A stretch of 64,000 nucleotides of DNA from NCBI GenBank assembly GCA_958477305.1, contig CAUEFI010000010.1, forward strand, positions 1 through 64,000, written 5' to 3'. The DNA comes from HGM12998 sp900756495 (GTDB taxonomy: Bacteria; Bacillota; Clostridia; Oscillospirales; Oscillospiraceae). Made by a program: the position numbers and the translations under genes. The notes under the pieces are model-generated. The model searched no databases and was not told where the DNA came from. It saw only the letters and a list, made by a program, of their open reading frames with translations. Position 1 is the stretch's first letter, and each line of letters opens with the position of its first letter. Shown piece after piece: positions 7,454 to 16,140 of the stretch.

Positions 7454-8460
7454 AATTTCTAACCTTTGGTGAGAGCCTGCTCCGTCTCCGGGCGCCAGGC
7501 CGTGAACGCCTGTTCCAACGCCCTGCGCTGGAGGCCACCTTCGGCGGCGCTGAGGCCAACGTAGCCGTCTCACTGGCCAATTTCGGCGCAGAGGCGGCGT
7601 ATTGTACCATTCTGCCTGCCAACCCCATCGGCGACGCCTGTCTGGGGGAGCTGCGCCGTTTCGGTGTGGACACCCGGAATGTTTTGAGGGGGCCCGGCCG
7701 GCTGGGGATCTACTATCTGGAGGACGGAGCCAACCAGCTCTCTCCCAAGGTCATCTACGATCGCTCCGGCTCCTCGCTGGCACAGGCCGGCCCCGGCGCA
7801 ATCGACTGGCGCCGCGCGCTGGAGGGAATCGGCTGGTTTCATACCACCGGCATTACCCCCGCCATTTCCGAGGGCGCCATGGAGCTCTGCCTGGAAGCGG
7901 TTCAGGCCTCCAAAGGGCAGGGGATTACCGTCTCCTGTGACCTGAACTACCGCAAGGCCCTCTGGCAGTATGGCCGGGAAGCCCCATCGGTCATGCGCGA
8001 GGTCCTCCGGAGCACTGATGTGGTAATCGCCAGCGAAGAGGAGATGCAGACGGTTTTAGGTATCTCTGCCTGCGGTTCATCAGAGCTGGAGCGGTATCGG
8101 AGTATGGGCGATCAGGTCCTGTCCGCCTTCCCTGCCGTCAAGCTGGTTGCCATGATTCTGCGGGAATCCCGCAGCGCTGACTGGCACAGCTGGTCCGCCT
8201 GTCTCAACAGCGGAGCGGATTTTTATGTCTCCAAGCGCTATGAAATCCGCGATATTGTAGACGGTGTGGGCGGCGGCGACGCCTTTGCCGCCGGTCTGAT
8301 CTATGGTTTGAACCGCTGGGAGGACCATCAGCAGGCTTTGGAATTCGCTGCCGCTGCCTCCTGTCTCAAATACAGTATTGTGGGCGACTTCAACCGGGTA
8401 AGCACGGAGGATGTACTTCATCTGTCCGGCGGTGACGGTACCGGCCGCGATCAGAGGTAG
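7450..8460 (+). CDS. kdgK: 2-keto-3-deoxygluconate kinase (PfkB family)
   Basis: 336 residues when begun at the GTG at 7450 (KFLTFGESLLRLRAPG), which is preceded by GGAGGG and overlaps the aldolase stop by 4 bases; the open frame upstream is not coding. PfkB features: the N-terminal substrate region FGGAEANVAVSLANFGAEAAY, a DLNYRKALW segment, and the C-terminal catalytic signature DGVGGGDAFAAGLIYGL with the base aspartate. It phosphorylates 2-keto-3-deoxygluconate to KDPG, the substrate of the neighbouring aldolase. Confidence 0.88.
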   Translation: MKFLTFGESLLRLRAPGRERLFQRPALEATFGGAEANVAVSLANFGAEAAYCTILPANPIGDACLGELRRFGVDTRNVLRGPGRLGIYYLEDGANQLSPKVIYDRSGSSLAQAGPGAIDWRRALEGIGWFHTTGITPAISEGAMELCLEAVQASKGQGITVSCDLNYRKALWQYGREAPSVMREVLRSTDVVIASEEEMQTVLGISACGSSELERYRSMGDQVLSAFPAVKLVAMILRESRSADWHSWSACLNSGADFYVSKRYEIRDIVDGVGGGDAFAAGLIYGLNRWEDHQQALEFAAAASCLKYSIVGDFNRVSTEDVLHLSGGDGTGRDQR

Positions 8461-8486
8461 GGTCTAAAAGGAGAAGCGGTAGTATT

Positions 8487-9377
8487 ATGAGTAAAAAAGC
8501 CATTGTAACCGGTGCCAGCCGCGGCATTGGCAAGGGCATCGCCCTGGCCCTGGCCCGGGAGGGCTATGATCTGGCCATCTCCTATGCCAGCAAAGCAGAG
8601 GCCGCCCGCGCCCTGTCCGAGACTATACGAACGGAGTTCGGCCGGGCCTGCCATCCCTTTCAGGTCCGGCTGGAGGAGAAGGGAGCCTGCCACAGGTTTT
8701 TTCAGGAGGCTGTAGACGCGCTGAACGGCCTGGATGTACTGGTGAATAACGCCGGAAAAACGCTCTGCGAGCCTCTCTACGGCATTACTGAGGAGATTCT
8801 GGACCATCTTCTGGACCTGGACTTTCGCTCTAATATTCTCATGATGCGGGATGCCGCCCGTTATATGATCGATCACGGCGTCCGGGGCAGCATCATCAAT
8901 ATCACCTCTTCCCGCGGTGAAAGAGCCTACCCCGAATGCGGTGTATACTGCGGCTTAAAAGCCGGACTCAACCACGCCATCAGGGCCTTTGCCCTGGATG
9001 TGTCCGGCTATGGGATCCGCGTCAACAATGTGGCCCCCGGCGCCACCCGTGTGCGCACGAAGGAAGAACTGGCGGCACGGGATCCGGATGATGAGGGCGA
9101 TTATTTCTGGCGCGAGGCGTTTTCCGTCCCCGGAAATTCTATCGGCCGGGACTTTTGGGACGATCTCGGCGGGAGCATCCCTCTCTGCCGTGCCGGCACT
9201 CCCGAGGATATCGGCAATGCTGTGGCCTTTTTGGCCTCCGACAAGGCCTCCTATATCACAGGTATCACTCTGCGGGTAGATGGCGGTCTGATCCTGCCCG
9301 GGATGCCTGAGGGCTTTGCCGGACAAGGCGGCGCGGCCTCCGGCGGCTGGGGCCGCCCTCCCGCACTCGAGAGATGA
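8487..9377 (+). CDS. Short-chain dehydrogenase/reductase of the sugar-acid operon
   Basis: 296 residues. The cofactor loop TGASRGIGKGIA is at residues 9-20, NNAG follows, and the catalytic Ser and YxxxK are in NITSSRGERAYPECGVYCGLKAG. The end YITGITLRVDGGLILPGMPEG is typical of classical SDRs. It is about 40 residues longer than the minimum because of an insert near residues 190-225. In this operon it probably oxidises or reduces a sugar or sugar acid (gluconate 5-dehydrogenase-like), but the substrate cannot be read from the sequence. AAGGAG supports the start; the stop overlaps the lactonase start. Confidence 0.82.
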   Translation: MSKKAIVTGASRGIGKGIALALAREGYDLAISYASKAEAARALSETIRTEFGRACHPFQVRLEEKGACHRFFQEAVDALNGLDVLVNNAGKTLCEPLYGITEEILDHLLDLDFRSNILMMRDAARYMIDHGVRGSIINITSSRGERAYPECGVYCGLKAGLNHAIRAFALDVSGYGIRVNNVAPGATRVRTKEELAARDPDDEGDYFWREAFSVPGNSIGRDFWDDLGGSIPLCRAGTPEDIGNAVAFLASDKASYITGITLRVDGGLILPGMPEGFAGQGGAASGGWGRPPALER

Positions 9378-10408
9378 GCTATACATTCTTTGTAGGCACC
9401 TATGCCAATTTCCTTCAGGAGAGTATTCTGCGGTATACCGTGGACTTCGAGTCAGGCGCGTTCAATCGGGAGGCTTCCCATACCGGTACGGTCAACCCCT
9501 CCTGGCTTCTATTAAACCGGAGCAAAAGTATCCTGTACAGCGTGTCTGAGACCTCTCCTGCAGGCGGGCTCTGCGCATTTGATCTCTCACAGGGAGAGAT
9601 TCGGACCATCTGCCGTCTCCCCTCGCTGGGCGCCGACCCCTGCCACTTGGAGTTGAGCGAGGATGGCTCTCTCCTCTTCATCTCCAACTACAGCAGCGGC
9701 ACCCTGGCGGTCTATCTGCTTGCTCCATCCGGCATTCCCGTCCAGCTTGCCTGCGTACGTAGGCATACAGGTCTATCTGGGCCAGGCCGGGATTTTGTCG
9801 CACAGGAAGGTCCACATATCCACTTTTCCCGCTGCCTGGGCAAAACGCTTCTCATCAGCGATCTGGGCCTTGACGCCGTATTTTTTTGCCGTTTGCTATC
9901 CGGCGGCGCACTGGAGGACACGGAACCTCCCCTGCGTCTGCCTGACGGCAGCGGTCCCCGCCACCTGTGCCTCCGGGCGGATGATCGGGAGTGGCTTTAT
10001 GTGGTGGGGGAGCTGTGCAGCCAAATTTTTGTATTTCACCGGGAGGCATCAGGTTACCGGTACCGGCAGTCGCTCTCCACCCTGCCTGACGGCTTTTCCG
10101 GCCCCAATATCTGTGCCGCCGTCAAGTGGTCCGAAGATATGCAGCACCTCTTCGTCTCCAATCGAGGCCACGATAGTATCGCCGTTTTTGCCGTGTGCAG
10201 AGATCACCTGCTGCACAGAACGGATATCTGCCGCACCGGAGGGCGGATGCCCCGGGATTTTGGCGTATTTGGCTCCCATTTGGTGGTAGCCAACCAGGAA
10301 TCCAGATCGCTCACCGTCCTGACCTTTGACCCTGCCGCTGGGACACTGCGCCAAACTTCCCTGTGTGAGGAACTCTCCGCCAAACCGGTCTGTATTCTTC
10401 CCTTCTGA
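9374..10408 (+). CDS. Lactonase family protein (6-phosphogluconolactonase-type beta-propeller)
   Basis: 344 residues, matching the seven-bladed YbhE/Pgl family. Recognisable pieces are FVGTYAN at the start, DPCHLELSEDGSLLFISNYSSGTLAVYLL (a repeated blade motif), GPHIHFS, GPRHLCLRADD and LFVSNRGHDSIAVF. These enzymes hydrolyse sugar lactones to the open acids, here most likely the lactone made by the operon's dehydrogenases. ATGA overlap with the SDR gene. Confidence 0.85.
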   Translation: MSYTFFVGTYANFLQESILRYTVDFESGAFNREASHTGTVNPSWLLLNRSKSILYSVSETSPAGGLCAFDLSQGEIRTICRLPSLGADPCHLELSEDGSLLFISNYSSGTLAVYLLAPSGIPVQLACVRRHTGLSGPGRDFVAQEGPHIHFSRCLGKTLLISDLGLDAVFFCRLLSGGALEDTEPPLRLPDGSGPRHLCLRADDREWLYVVGELCSQIFVFHREASGYRYRQSLSTLPDGFSGPNICAAVKWSEDMQHLFVSNRGHDSIAVFAVCRDHLLHRTDICRTGGRMPRDFGVFGSHLVVANQESRSLTVLTFDPAAGTLRQTSLCEELSAKPVCILPF

Positions 10409-10448
10409 ACAATGAACGGATCCTGCAATGCGTAATGGAGGTTATCCA

Positions 10449-11132
10449 ATGGGAACTACTCTGGTTGAACATGCCGCCCAACAGCTGGTGGCCCTTATAA
10501 AGAATCAGCGTCTGGGGGCAGGCGATAAGCTGCCCACTGAGTCCGAACTCACCGAGCTTCTCGCCGTGGGACGGGGCACCGTCCGGGAGGCAGTGAAAGT
10601 ACTGACCTCCCGCAATATTTTGGAGGTACGCCAGGGATCCGGTATTTTTGTCTCTGCCAAAGGAGGTGTGCCTGAAGACCCGCTGGGTCTGACCCTTCTG
10701 GCTCATCAAGACAAAATTGCCCTGGATCTGCTGGATATTCGCCTGATGATTGAGCCGGAACTGGCCTCTATGGCCGCCGTCAGGCGCACCCCGGAACAGC
10801 TCTGTCAGCTTCAGACGCAGTGTCAGGCCGTGGAGCAGCTGATTCTGGCTGGCGCCGAATATGGCAAGGAAGACGTATGCTTCCACCAGATTCTGGCTCA
10901 GTGCAGCGGCAACCTTGTGGTCGGGCGGCTGGTCCCCATCATAAATTCCTCTGTCTACGCCTCTATTGACCTGACGGAAAATCTCAATGCCCGGGATACC
11001 GTCCAGGAACATCGTGCCATCGTAGCGGCGGTGGAGCGGCATGATTTTTCCGGCGCCCGCTGGGCCATGACTGTCCACCTCAATACCAGCCGCAGCAGCA
11101 TGATTCAGCGGTTAGATGGTAAAGTCCAGTAA
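10449..11132 (+). CDS. FadR-subfamily GntR transcriptional regulator
   Basis: 227 residues from the ATG at 10449, chosen over the ATG at 10428 because GGAGG (10437-10441) lies 7 bases before it. The N-terminal winged helix contains KLPTESELTELLAVGRGTVREAVKVLTSRNILEVRQGSGIFV. The C-terminal all-helical FCD effector domain has the Asp/His pattern (DIRLMIEPELASMAAVRR ... FHQILAQCSGN ... EHRAIVAAVERHD) that usually binds a metal and a carboxylate ligand. As the last gene of the sugar-acid operon it probably senses a pathway acid and controls the upstream promoter. Confidence 0.9.
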   Translation: MGTTLVEHAAQQLVALIKNQRLGAGDKLPTESELTELLAVGRGTVREAVKVLTSRNILEVRQGSGIFVSAKGGVPEDPLGLTLLAHQDKIALDLLDIRLMIEPELASMAAVRRTPEQLCQLQTQCQAVEQLILAGAEYGKEDVCFHQILAQCSGNLVVGRLVPIINSSVYASIDLTENLNARDTVQEHRAIVAAVERHDFSGARWAMTVHLNTSRSSMIQRLDGKVQ

Positions 11133-11160
11133 AAAAGGAGCTCCTGAATGCCGCTCTAAG

Positions 11161-12138
11161 CTATAGTCTCGAAATCAAAGAGGTAAAGTCTAGAGGGCTG
11201 ATTTCCCGGTATTCGCCGTACTGTACACAGCTTCGAAACGCTTCCCATGTGCTATCTGAGAAATTCTCAATAAAGGGAAAGGCAGCGTCCGTCCTGTTAA
11301 AAAACGGCTGATCTTCAATAACGCAGATATATGTATATATCATCTGATGACTTTTGATTTCATCCGGCCAATATTCACGGTCTATACCAATACATGCAGT
11401 ACATTTGTCCGTAATTTTCTGCTTTATTCTATAGCCTGTAAGTCTGTAAAGGGGCAACTTCTGAGCGTAGATTCTATCTTTGAATTCTTGTCGCGTGCCA
11501 CGTTTCCCATCAGACGCCAGAAATAGACAGATATCGTTGGGCTGCAGATCTCTTATGAATGCGTTTTTATCATAGCCGGATGGTTTAAACCCTATCACGG
11601 CAGGATCTGCAGCATTCTTTTTATACAGCGTACCGTGGGCAAAATAGTTCTCTCTCGCACCTTGGCTCAGAGGATATAGAATAATGCGCGGAATTTCCCT
11701 TCTATATCCCCCTATCATATAAGTTTTTAAAGTTTCATCAATGTACCCAGGAGATTTTTTCTTAAACCAGCTATGAAATTTATTTTTAAACTGGGCTTCA
11801 GAAAAATTATCTAATATGGATATCTGCTGGATCTCAGGCAGCTCCTTATTCTTTCTCAATACCAAAAGGACTCCATTGCTGTCCTTGAATTTGGGAAACT
11901 CCGAATTTTTATGGTGCTTATGCGCCAAAAAATTACTGGAGATCCATTCCACCTCCAAAGGAATCCATATTCCGTTTTCCAGCTTTGCATTTAAGTCCCA
12001 AAATGTTCCCTTTCTGTTGGCCACGGCATCGACCAATTTCATGCGGGAAGACCGCTTATACTGAACCGTCAGGTCCAGGTCGGCTATATTATCAATCACA
12101 AATTCTTGGAGCACAATCTCATGAATATACTCACTCAT
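11161..12138 (-). CDS. Hypothetical protein with EVE/PUA-like C-terminus and nuclease-like N-terminus
   Basis: 325 residues from an ATG preceded by AGGAGG; the open frame extends 18 codons further upstream without support. The C-terminal half (NDICLFLASDGKRG ... YRIKQKITDKCTACIGIDREYWPDEIKSH ... YICVIE) resembles the EVE/PUA-like fold that reads modified bases. The N-terminal half has a D ... ExE pattern (TFWDLNAKL then IPLEVEW) like a PD-(D/E)XK active site, though the lysine position is uncertain. That combination would suit a modification-dependent restriction enzyme. Base composition is lower in GC than the neighbours, suggesting transfer. It stands alone, convergent with the GntR gene. 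Both domain calls are by eye. Confidence 0.55.
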   Translation of the reverse strand: MSEYIHEIVLQEFVIDNIADLDLTVQYKRSSRMKLVDAVANRKGTFWDLNAKLENGIWIPLEVEWISSNFLAHKHHKNSEFPKFKDSNGVLLVLRKNKELPEIQQISILDNFSEAQFKNKFHSWFKKKSPGYIDETLKTYMIGGYRREIPRIILYPLSQGARENYFAHGTLYKKNAADPAVIGFKPSGYDKNAFIRDLQPNDICLFLASDGKRGTRQEFKDRIYAQKLPLYRLTGYRIKQKITDKCTACIGIDREYWPDEIKSHQMIYTYICVIEDQPFFNRTDAAFPFIENFSDSTWEAFRSCVQYGEYREISPLDFTSLISRL

Positions 12139-12327
12139 TATGCACTGCCTCCTGAAACCATATTTCACAGTAGTATCAAAAATATACCACAATACGCCAA
12201 AAATGCAAATCCATTTCTAGACTCTTCTGCACCGATACCTGTGCAAGATTATGGCTATCCAGGCGAAATAAAAAGTCAACAAATTTCTTATTAAAATTTG
12301 TCCTTCGCATCGGCGCCAATAAAGCGT

Positions 12328-12356
12328 TTGACAGATATCCCAGGCCATTCTATACT
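12328..12356 (+). promoter_or_regulatory. Promoter of the Crp/Fnr gene
   Basis: TTGACA (12328-12333), 17-base spacer, TATACT (12351-12356), 39 bases before the start codon. Confidence 0.85.
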
Positions 12357-12395
12357 GCTTATATGAAGTGAAGCACGTCGGAGGAGGGACATGGG

Positions 12396-13055
12396 ATGGA
12401 GTTTGCGGAGTGTTTTCCCGTATGGGGAAAGCTTACGCCTGCGCAGCAGGACCGAATCACCGGCAGCCTTGTCAGCCAGAATGTGAAAAGAGGGACGGTC
12501 ATTCACAGCGGAAGCGCAGACTGCACCGGTCTTCTGCTGGTCAGAGGCGGGCAGCTGCGCGCTTATATTTTGTCCGACGAGGGGCGGGAGATCACTCTCT
12601 ACCGCCTCTTTGCGTTGGATCTATGCCTGTTTTCCGCCTCCTGCATGATGCGCAGCATTCAATTTGATGTGATGGTCGAGGCTGAGAAAGATACCGATCT
12701 CTGGATCATCCCGGCAGAGGTCTATCAAGAAATCATGGAGGAATCCGCGCCTGTGGCCACCTTTACCAACGAGGTGATGGCCACCCGCTTTTCCGAAGTC
12801 ATGTGGCTTTTGGAACAGATTATGTGGAAGAGCTTTGACAAGCGGCTGGCTGGATTCCTATTGGAGGAGTGCGCACTGGAGAAGACCAGTTCCCTCAGGA
12901 TTACACATGAGATCATCGGCAGCCACCTGGGGACCGCCCGCGAGGTTGTGACACGAATGCTCCGATATTTCCAGAGCGAGGGGATGGTCAGGCTCAAGCG
13001 CGGCACTGTGGAGATTACAAATCCGGTCAAGCTCAAAAGTCTTTGCGGCCCATAG
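12396..13055 (+). CDS. Crp/Fnr family transcriptional regulator
   Basis: 219 residues. An N-terminal cyclic-nucleotide-binding-like beta barrel contains VIHSGSADCTGLLLVRGGQLRAYILSDEGREITLYRL; a dimerisation helix follows; the C-terminal winged helix has ITHEIIGSHLGTAREVVTRMLRYFQSEGMVRLKRGTVEI. The barrel has two adjacent cysteines in LFSASCMM and others nearby but no clear N-terminal FNR four-cysteine set, so oxygen sensing by a cluster is not evident. GGAGGAGGG precedes the ATG. It is convergent with the rhodanese/CoA-disulfide reductase operon, whose promoter carries a Crp-like palindrome, making that operon a plausible target. Confidence 0.9.
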   Translation: MEFAECFPVWGKLTPAQQDRITGSLVSQNVKRGTVIHSGSADCTGLLLVRGGQLRAYILSDEGREITLYRLFALDLCLFSASCMMRSIQFDVMVEAEKDTDLWIIPAEVYQEIMEESAPVATFTNEVMATRFSEVMWLLEQIMWKSFDKRLAGFLLEECALEKTSSLRITHEIIGSHLGTAREVVTRMLRYFQSEGMVRLKRGTVEITNPVKLKSLCGP

Positions 13056-13093
13056 AGAGCCCCCCGCTGCGGCCGCAGCGGGGGGCTCTCTAT
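13052..13093. terminator. Bidirectional terminator
   Basis: A perfect 21-bp inverted repeat without spacer (13052-13072 with 13073-13093) between convergent genes; it overlaps the stop of the Crp/Fnr gene and lies just after the CoA-disulfide reductase stop. Confidence 0.85.
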
Positions 13094-13096
13094 CAG

Positions 13097-14791
13097 TCAT
13101 TCCCGATCCATGCCGCAGGCAGAGGCAGTCTCCATCAGGCATCTGTCGTTGGTTACCGCATCATAGAATCGGAACCCACCGGAAAAATTGTAGCAGTCAT
13201 AGCCGTTCCCGGCGAGAATCCTGCAGGCGATATAGCTGCGCAGACCGCTCTGGCAGATTACATATACTGGCTTGCCGGGCGGAATCTCCCCCATCCGGTC
13301 CCGGAGTTCATCCACAGGAATATTTAAAAAGCCGTCGATGTGGCCCCGGCTGAACTCTGCCGGAGTACGGACGTCCAGCAGTGTCACATTATCATCCATC
13401 CTCAGTCTGGCCACGTCCTCCAAATGAAATTGCTTCAGCAGTCCCCTGGAGATATTCTCGATCATAAAGCCCGCCATGTTCACCGGGTCCTTGGCCGAGG
13501 AATAGGGAGGCGCATAGGCGAGGTCCAGTTCTTTGAGCTGAATTGCGTCCAGTCCCGCGTGGATTGCGGTAGCCAGCACGTCAATTCGTTTGTCAACGCC
13601 CTCATAACCCACAATCTGGGCCCCCAGCAGGCGGTAGGTGTTCCTCTCAAATATCACCTTTATGGTCATCACTTTGCCGCCGGGATAGTAGCCGGCGTGG
13701 CTCATGGGCGAAAGGATCACCTTATCTGCATCAATCCCCGCCTTCCGGGCAGTTATCTCATTGATACCAGTGACCGCCGCAGTCATATTGAAAACTTTGA
13801 TGACAGAGCTCCCCTGGGAGCCGGGATACCGGCTGTCTCCGCCGCAGATATTGTCGGCAGCAATGCGGCCCTGCCTGTTGGCGGGGCCCGCCAGAGCGAT
13901 CAGCGTGTCCTCCCCCGTGACATAGTGTTTGACCTGCACCGCGTCGCCAACGGCGTAGATGTCGGGGACAGAAGTCTCCATCCTGTCGTTAACCAGGATA
14001 CTGCCCCTGGCCCCCAGGGCGAGGCCGGCCTCGCTTGCCAGGTGTGTATCCGGCGTGACGCCGATGGCAAGTACCACCATGTCAGCGTGGAGCGGCGCTT
14101 CCTCTCTGAGTAAAACATCAACGCCCCCGTCCTTCTCCACGAAGCCCTCTACTGTGTGTCCCAGGGCCAGCCTGACTCCATGCCTGCGCATTTCGCTGTG
14201 GATGAGCGCGGCCATGTCCGGATCAAAGGGGCTCATAAGCTGCGGTGGGCGCTGTACGATGGTGACCTCCATCCCCAGGCTCCGCAGGTTCTCCGCCAGC
14301 TCCAGGCCGATAAAGCCGCCGCCCGCCAGCACGGCAGATTTCGGGCGTTTCTTCTGGATATACGCCTTGAGGCGAAGCGTATCCTCCACCGTGCGCAGAG
14401 TAAAAAGCTGCTCCAGGCTCCCGCCGGGGAGCCTGGGCCGGGTGGGCTGTGCGCCCGGCGAGAGGAGCAGCTTGTCATAGCGTTCCTCAAACTCCTCGTT
14501 GCTCTCCAGGTTTCTGACGGAGACGGTCTTCCGCTCCGGATGGATGGCAATGACCTCATGGCGCACCTTCATGTTCACCCGAAACCGGGAGAAAAAGCTC
14601 TCCGGCGTCTGAAGCGTCAGCTCCTCGGGGTCCTCAATCGCGCCGCCGATGTAATATGGCAGGCCGCAGTTGGCGTAGGAGATGTAGCCCGAGCGCTCGA
14701 ATACGACTATCTCCGCCTGCTCATCCAGCCTGCGGATCCTGGCGGCCGCAGTAGCGCCCCCCGCCACGCCGCCTACAATAACGACCTTCAC
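13097..14791 (-). CDS. CoA-disulfide reductase with C-terminal rhodanese domain
   Basis: 564 residues from a GTG at 14791. The N-terminal FAD-binding loop is VVIVGGVAGGATAAARIRR; the active cysteine is in SYANCGLPYYIGG (near residue 42), the single-Cys signature of CoA-disulfide reductases and CoA-dependent persulfide reductases; a second dinucleotide-binding loop is AVLAGGGFIGLELAENL. After the dimerisation domain, a rhodanese domain (about 460-560) ends with the loop VICQSGLRS, whose Cys accepts sulfane sulfur. Such fusions reduce persulfides, polysulfide or CoA disulfide with NAD(P)H. It sits one base after the stop of an upstream rhodanese gene, so the two are one operon for sulfane-sulfur handling. 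Confidence 0.92.
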   Translation of the reverse strand: MKVVIVGGVAGGATAAARIRRLDEQAEIVVFERSGYISYANCGLPYYIGGAIEDPEELTLQTPESFFSRFRVNMKVRHEVIAIHPERKTVSVRNLESNEEFEERYDKLLLSPGAQPTRPRLPGGSLEQLFTLRTVEDTLRLKAYIQKKRPKSAVLAGGGFIGLELAENLRSLGMEVTIVQRPPQLMSPFDPDMAALIHSEMRRHGVRLALGHTVEGFVEKDGGVDVLLREEAPLHADMVVLAIGVTPDTHLASEAGLALGARGSILVNDRMETSVPDIYAVGDAVQVKHYVTGEDTLIALAGPANRQGRIAADNICGGDSRYPGSQGSSVIKVFNMTAAVTGINEITARKAGIDADKVILSPMSHAGYYPGGKVMTIKVIFERNTYRLLGAQIVGYEGVDKRIDVLATAIHAGLDAIQLKELDLAYAPPYSSAKDPVNMAGFMIENISRGLLKQFHLEDVARLRMDDNVTLLDVRTPAEFSRGHIDGFLNIPVDELRDRMGEIPPGKPVYVICQSGLRSYIACRILAGNGYDCYNFSGGFRFYDAVTNDRCLMETASACGMDRE

Positions 14792-14792
14792 G

Positions 14793-15113
14793 TCAGTACT
14801 CCACCTTTCCCCTGTAAGCGGCAATGCCGCCCAAATTCTTTACGTTCGTATAGCCCATCTTGTTGAGGATCCCTGCCGCATGCCGGCTTCTGCTTCCGCT
14901 CTGGCAGTACACAAAGATGGGGGTGCTGGGGCTGCCGGCGAAGTCTCCGGCTCTCCCGAGGCTCTGCAGCGGAATATTTTTGCTGCCCGGAATATGTCCC
15001 CCCCGGTACTCCTGTGCAGTCCGGACGTCCAGAAGGACTGCGCCCTGTGTGCCCCTATACTCCGCTATGCCCTGATTGATATCAGGACCTTTTAGAAAAT
15101 CAAAAAATCCCAT
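14793..15113 (-). CDS. Single-domain rhodanese-like sulfurtransferase
   Basis: 106 residues from an ATG preceded by GGAGG (the open frame runs on upstream but is not supported). The full rhodanese domain has AVLLDVRTAQEYRGGHIPGSKNIPL and the active-site loop FVYCQSGSRSRHAAGIL with the sulfur-accepting Cys near residue 72. Cytoplasmic, no signal peptide. First gene of the operon with CoA-disulfide reductase; it likely carries persulfide sulfur to or from that enzyme. Confidence 0.9.
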   Translation of the reverse strand: MGFFDFLKGPDINQGIAEYRGTQGAVLLDVRTAQEYRGGHIPGSKNIPLQSLGRAGDFAGSPSTPIFVYCQSGSRSRHAAGILNKMGYTNVKNLGGIAAYRGKVEY

Positions 15114-15249
15114 GGTAAGCTTTCCTCCAGTCAGTACAATCACTCCGGCCCTTGGATGGACGCTGCTTCTCATAGCGTCATGCCGCCGTCTCTTCGCCGT
15201 TTCTTCACGCAGACTTATCACAGTCAAATTCTCCGGTTCTTTTAAGGTT

Positions 15250-15290
15250 ATTATACAGATATGAAAGCCCCTTTCCGTGACAAAATCACA
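15250..15290 (-). promoter_or_regulatory. Promoter with Crp/Fnr-like palindrome upstream of rhodanese operon
   Basis: On the minus strand a TATAAT (15250-15255) lacks a good -35, but GTGA-N5-TCAC (15277-15289) is centred about 40 bases before the expected start of transcription, where class II Crp/Fnr activators bind. Confidence 0.55.
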
Positions 15291-15297
15291 GTTGAAT

Positions 15298-15345
15298 AAA
15301 ATCCAATGAGCGGCCCATGGTTTCATGGGCCGCTCATTGGATTTT
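15298..15345. terminator. Bidirectional terminator
   Basis: Perfect 22-bp stem (15298-15319 with 15324-15345), GTTT loop, A-rich on one flank and T-rich on the other. It insulates the rhodanese operon from the accessory region to the right. Confidence 0.85.
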
Positions 15346-15489
15346 TATCAGGGTGCGCTGAATGTCGCTGCAGCGTTAACTGCTTCTGTAAAATCTCAAA
15401 TCCATATCACTTCGTTCAAAGCAAGATTTCATGGCTGCTCCAGCCGTGAGCGTCTGGCGGTTTCCACACACGGCCAGCAAGCAGCGGCG

Positions 15490-16140
15490 TTATTCCTCCT
15501 GCTCAAGGCCGTCAAGCAACGCTGCCAGCTCCTCTGATTCCCATGCCGGCTTAAAGTCCAGCCGTGTCAGCGCGTCCCGGAACGCCGTCACAAGGGCGTT
15601 CCACATCTGCTGCCGCTCCAGCAGCTCCTCCAGATACTGCTCCCAGGTGTAATCCTTTCCGGCATTGAGCTGGCAGTGATAGTAGGCGATTTCACACCTG
15701 AAAAAAATTGCGCCCACGATAGCGCGCCTTTCTTCCGCAGGGAAGAGCTGTGAGCAGCGGAGGCTGCCGTTCCGCTGGTCGCGCACGTCATCAGCATGGA
15801 AGAAATGGATATCCTCTGCTTCAAAATTGAAAAAGCCGTTATGGAAGAAATCTCTGAGTGTGCGCCAGCAGGCTGCTATGGCTGCATTCCGCAGCATTTT
15901 GACGCTGCGAATTGTCAGGACAAAATCATCCCATGACCAATCGTCAGGCAGTCCGCCATCTTCCGCTTGGCACAGCTCGTATAAGTCACGCTGCACCCGG
16001 TAAGTGAGATACCGGGCATAGACGTCTATTTCCTCCTGATCGTCTAACGACAGATAGCGGTTGGAGGCGAAGATTTTTTCTATGGGCGTCTCATGTTCCG
16101 CCCGCCGCAGGCGGCTCCCTCTATGGCCGGTTTTGCTCAT
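15490..16140 (-). CDS. Hypothetical protein, accessory region
   Basis: 216 residues, not recognised. It starts with the basic stretch KTGHRGSRLRRAEHE and is otherwise mostly helical, with many aromatic and acidic residues (SWDDFVLTIRS, FFNFEAEDIHFFHADDVRD, DYTWEQYLEELLERQQMWNALVTAFRDALTRL). No signal peptide or membrane segment. ATGA overlap with the upstream gene indicates a two-gene operon. Genes of this kind occur on clostridial mobile elements, but I cannot name a family. Confidence 0.6.
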   Translation of the reverse strand: MSKTGHRGSRLRRAEHETPIEKIFASNRYLSLDDQEEIDVYARYLTYRVQRDLYELCQAEDGGLPDDWSWDDFVLTIRSVKMLRNAAIAACWRTLRDFFHNGFFNFEAEDIHFFHADDVRDQRNGSLRCSQLFPAEERRAIVGAIFFRCEIAYYHCQLNAGKDYTWEQYLEELLERQQMWNALVTAFRDALTRLDFKPAWESEELAALLDGLEQEE

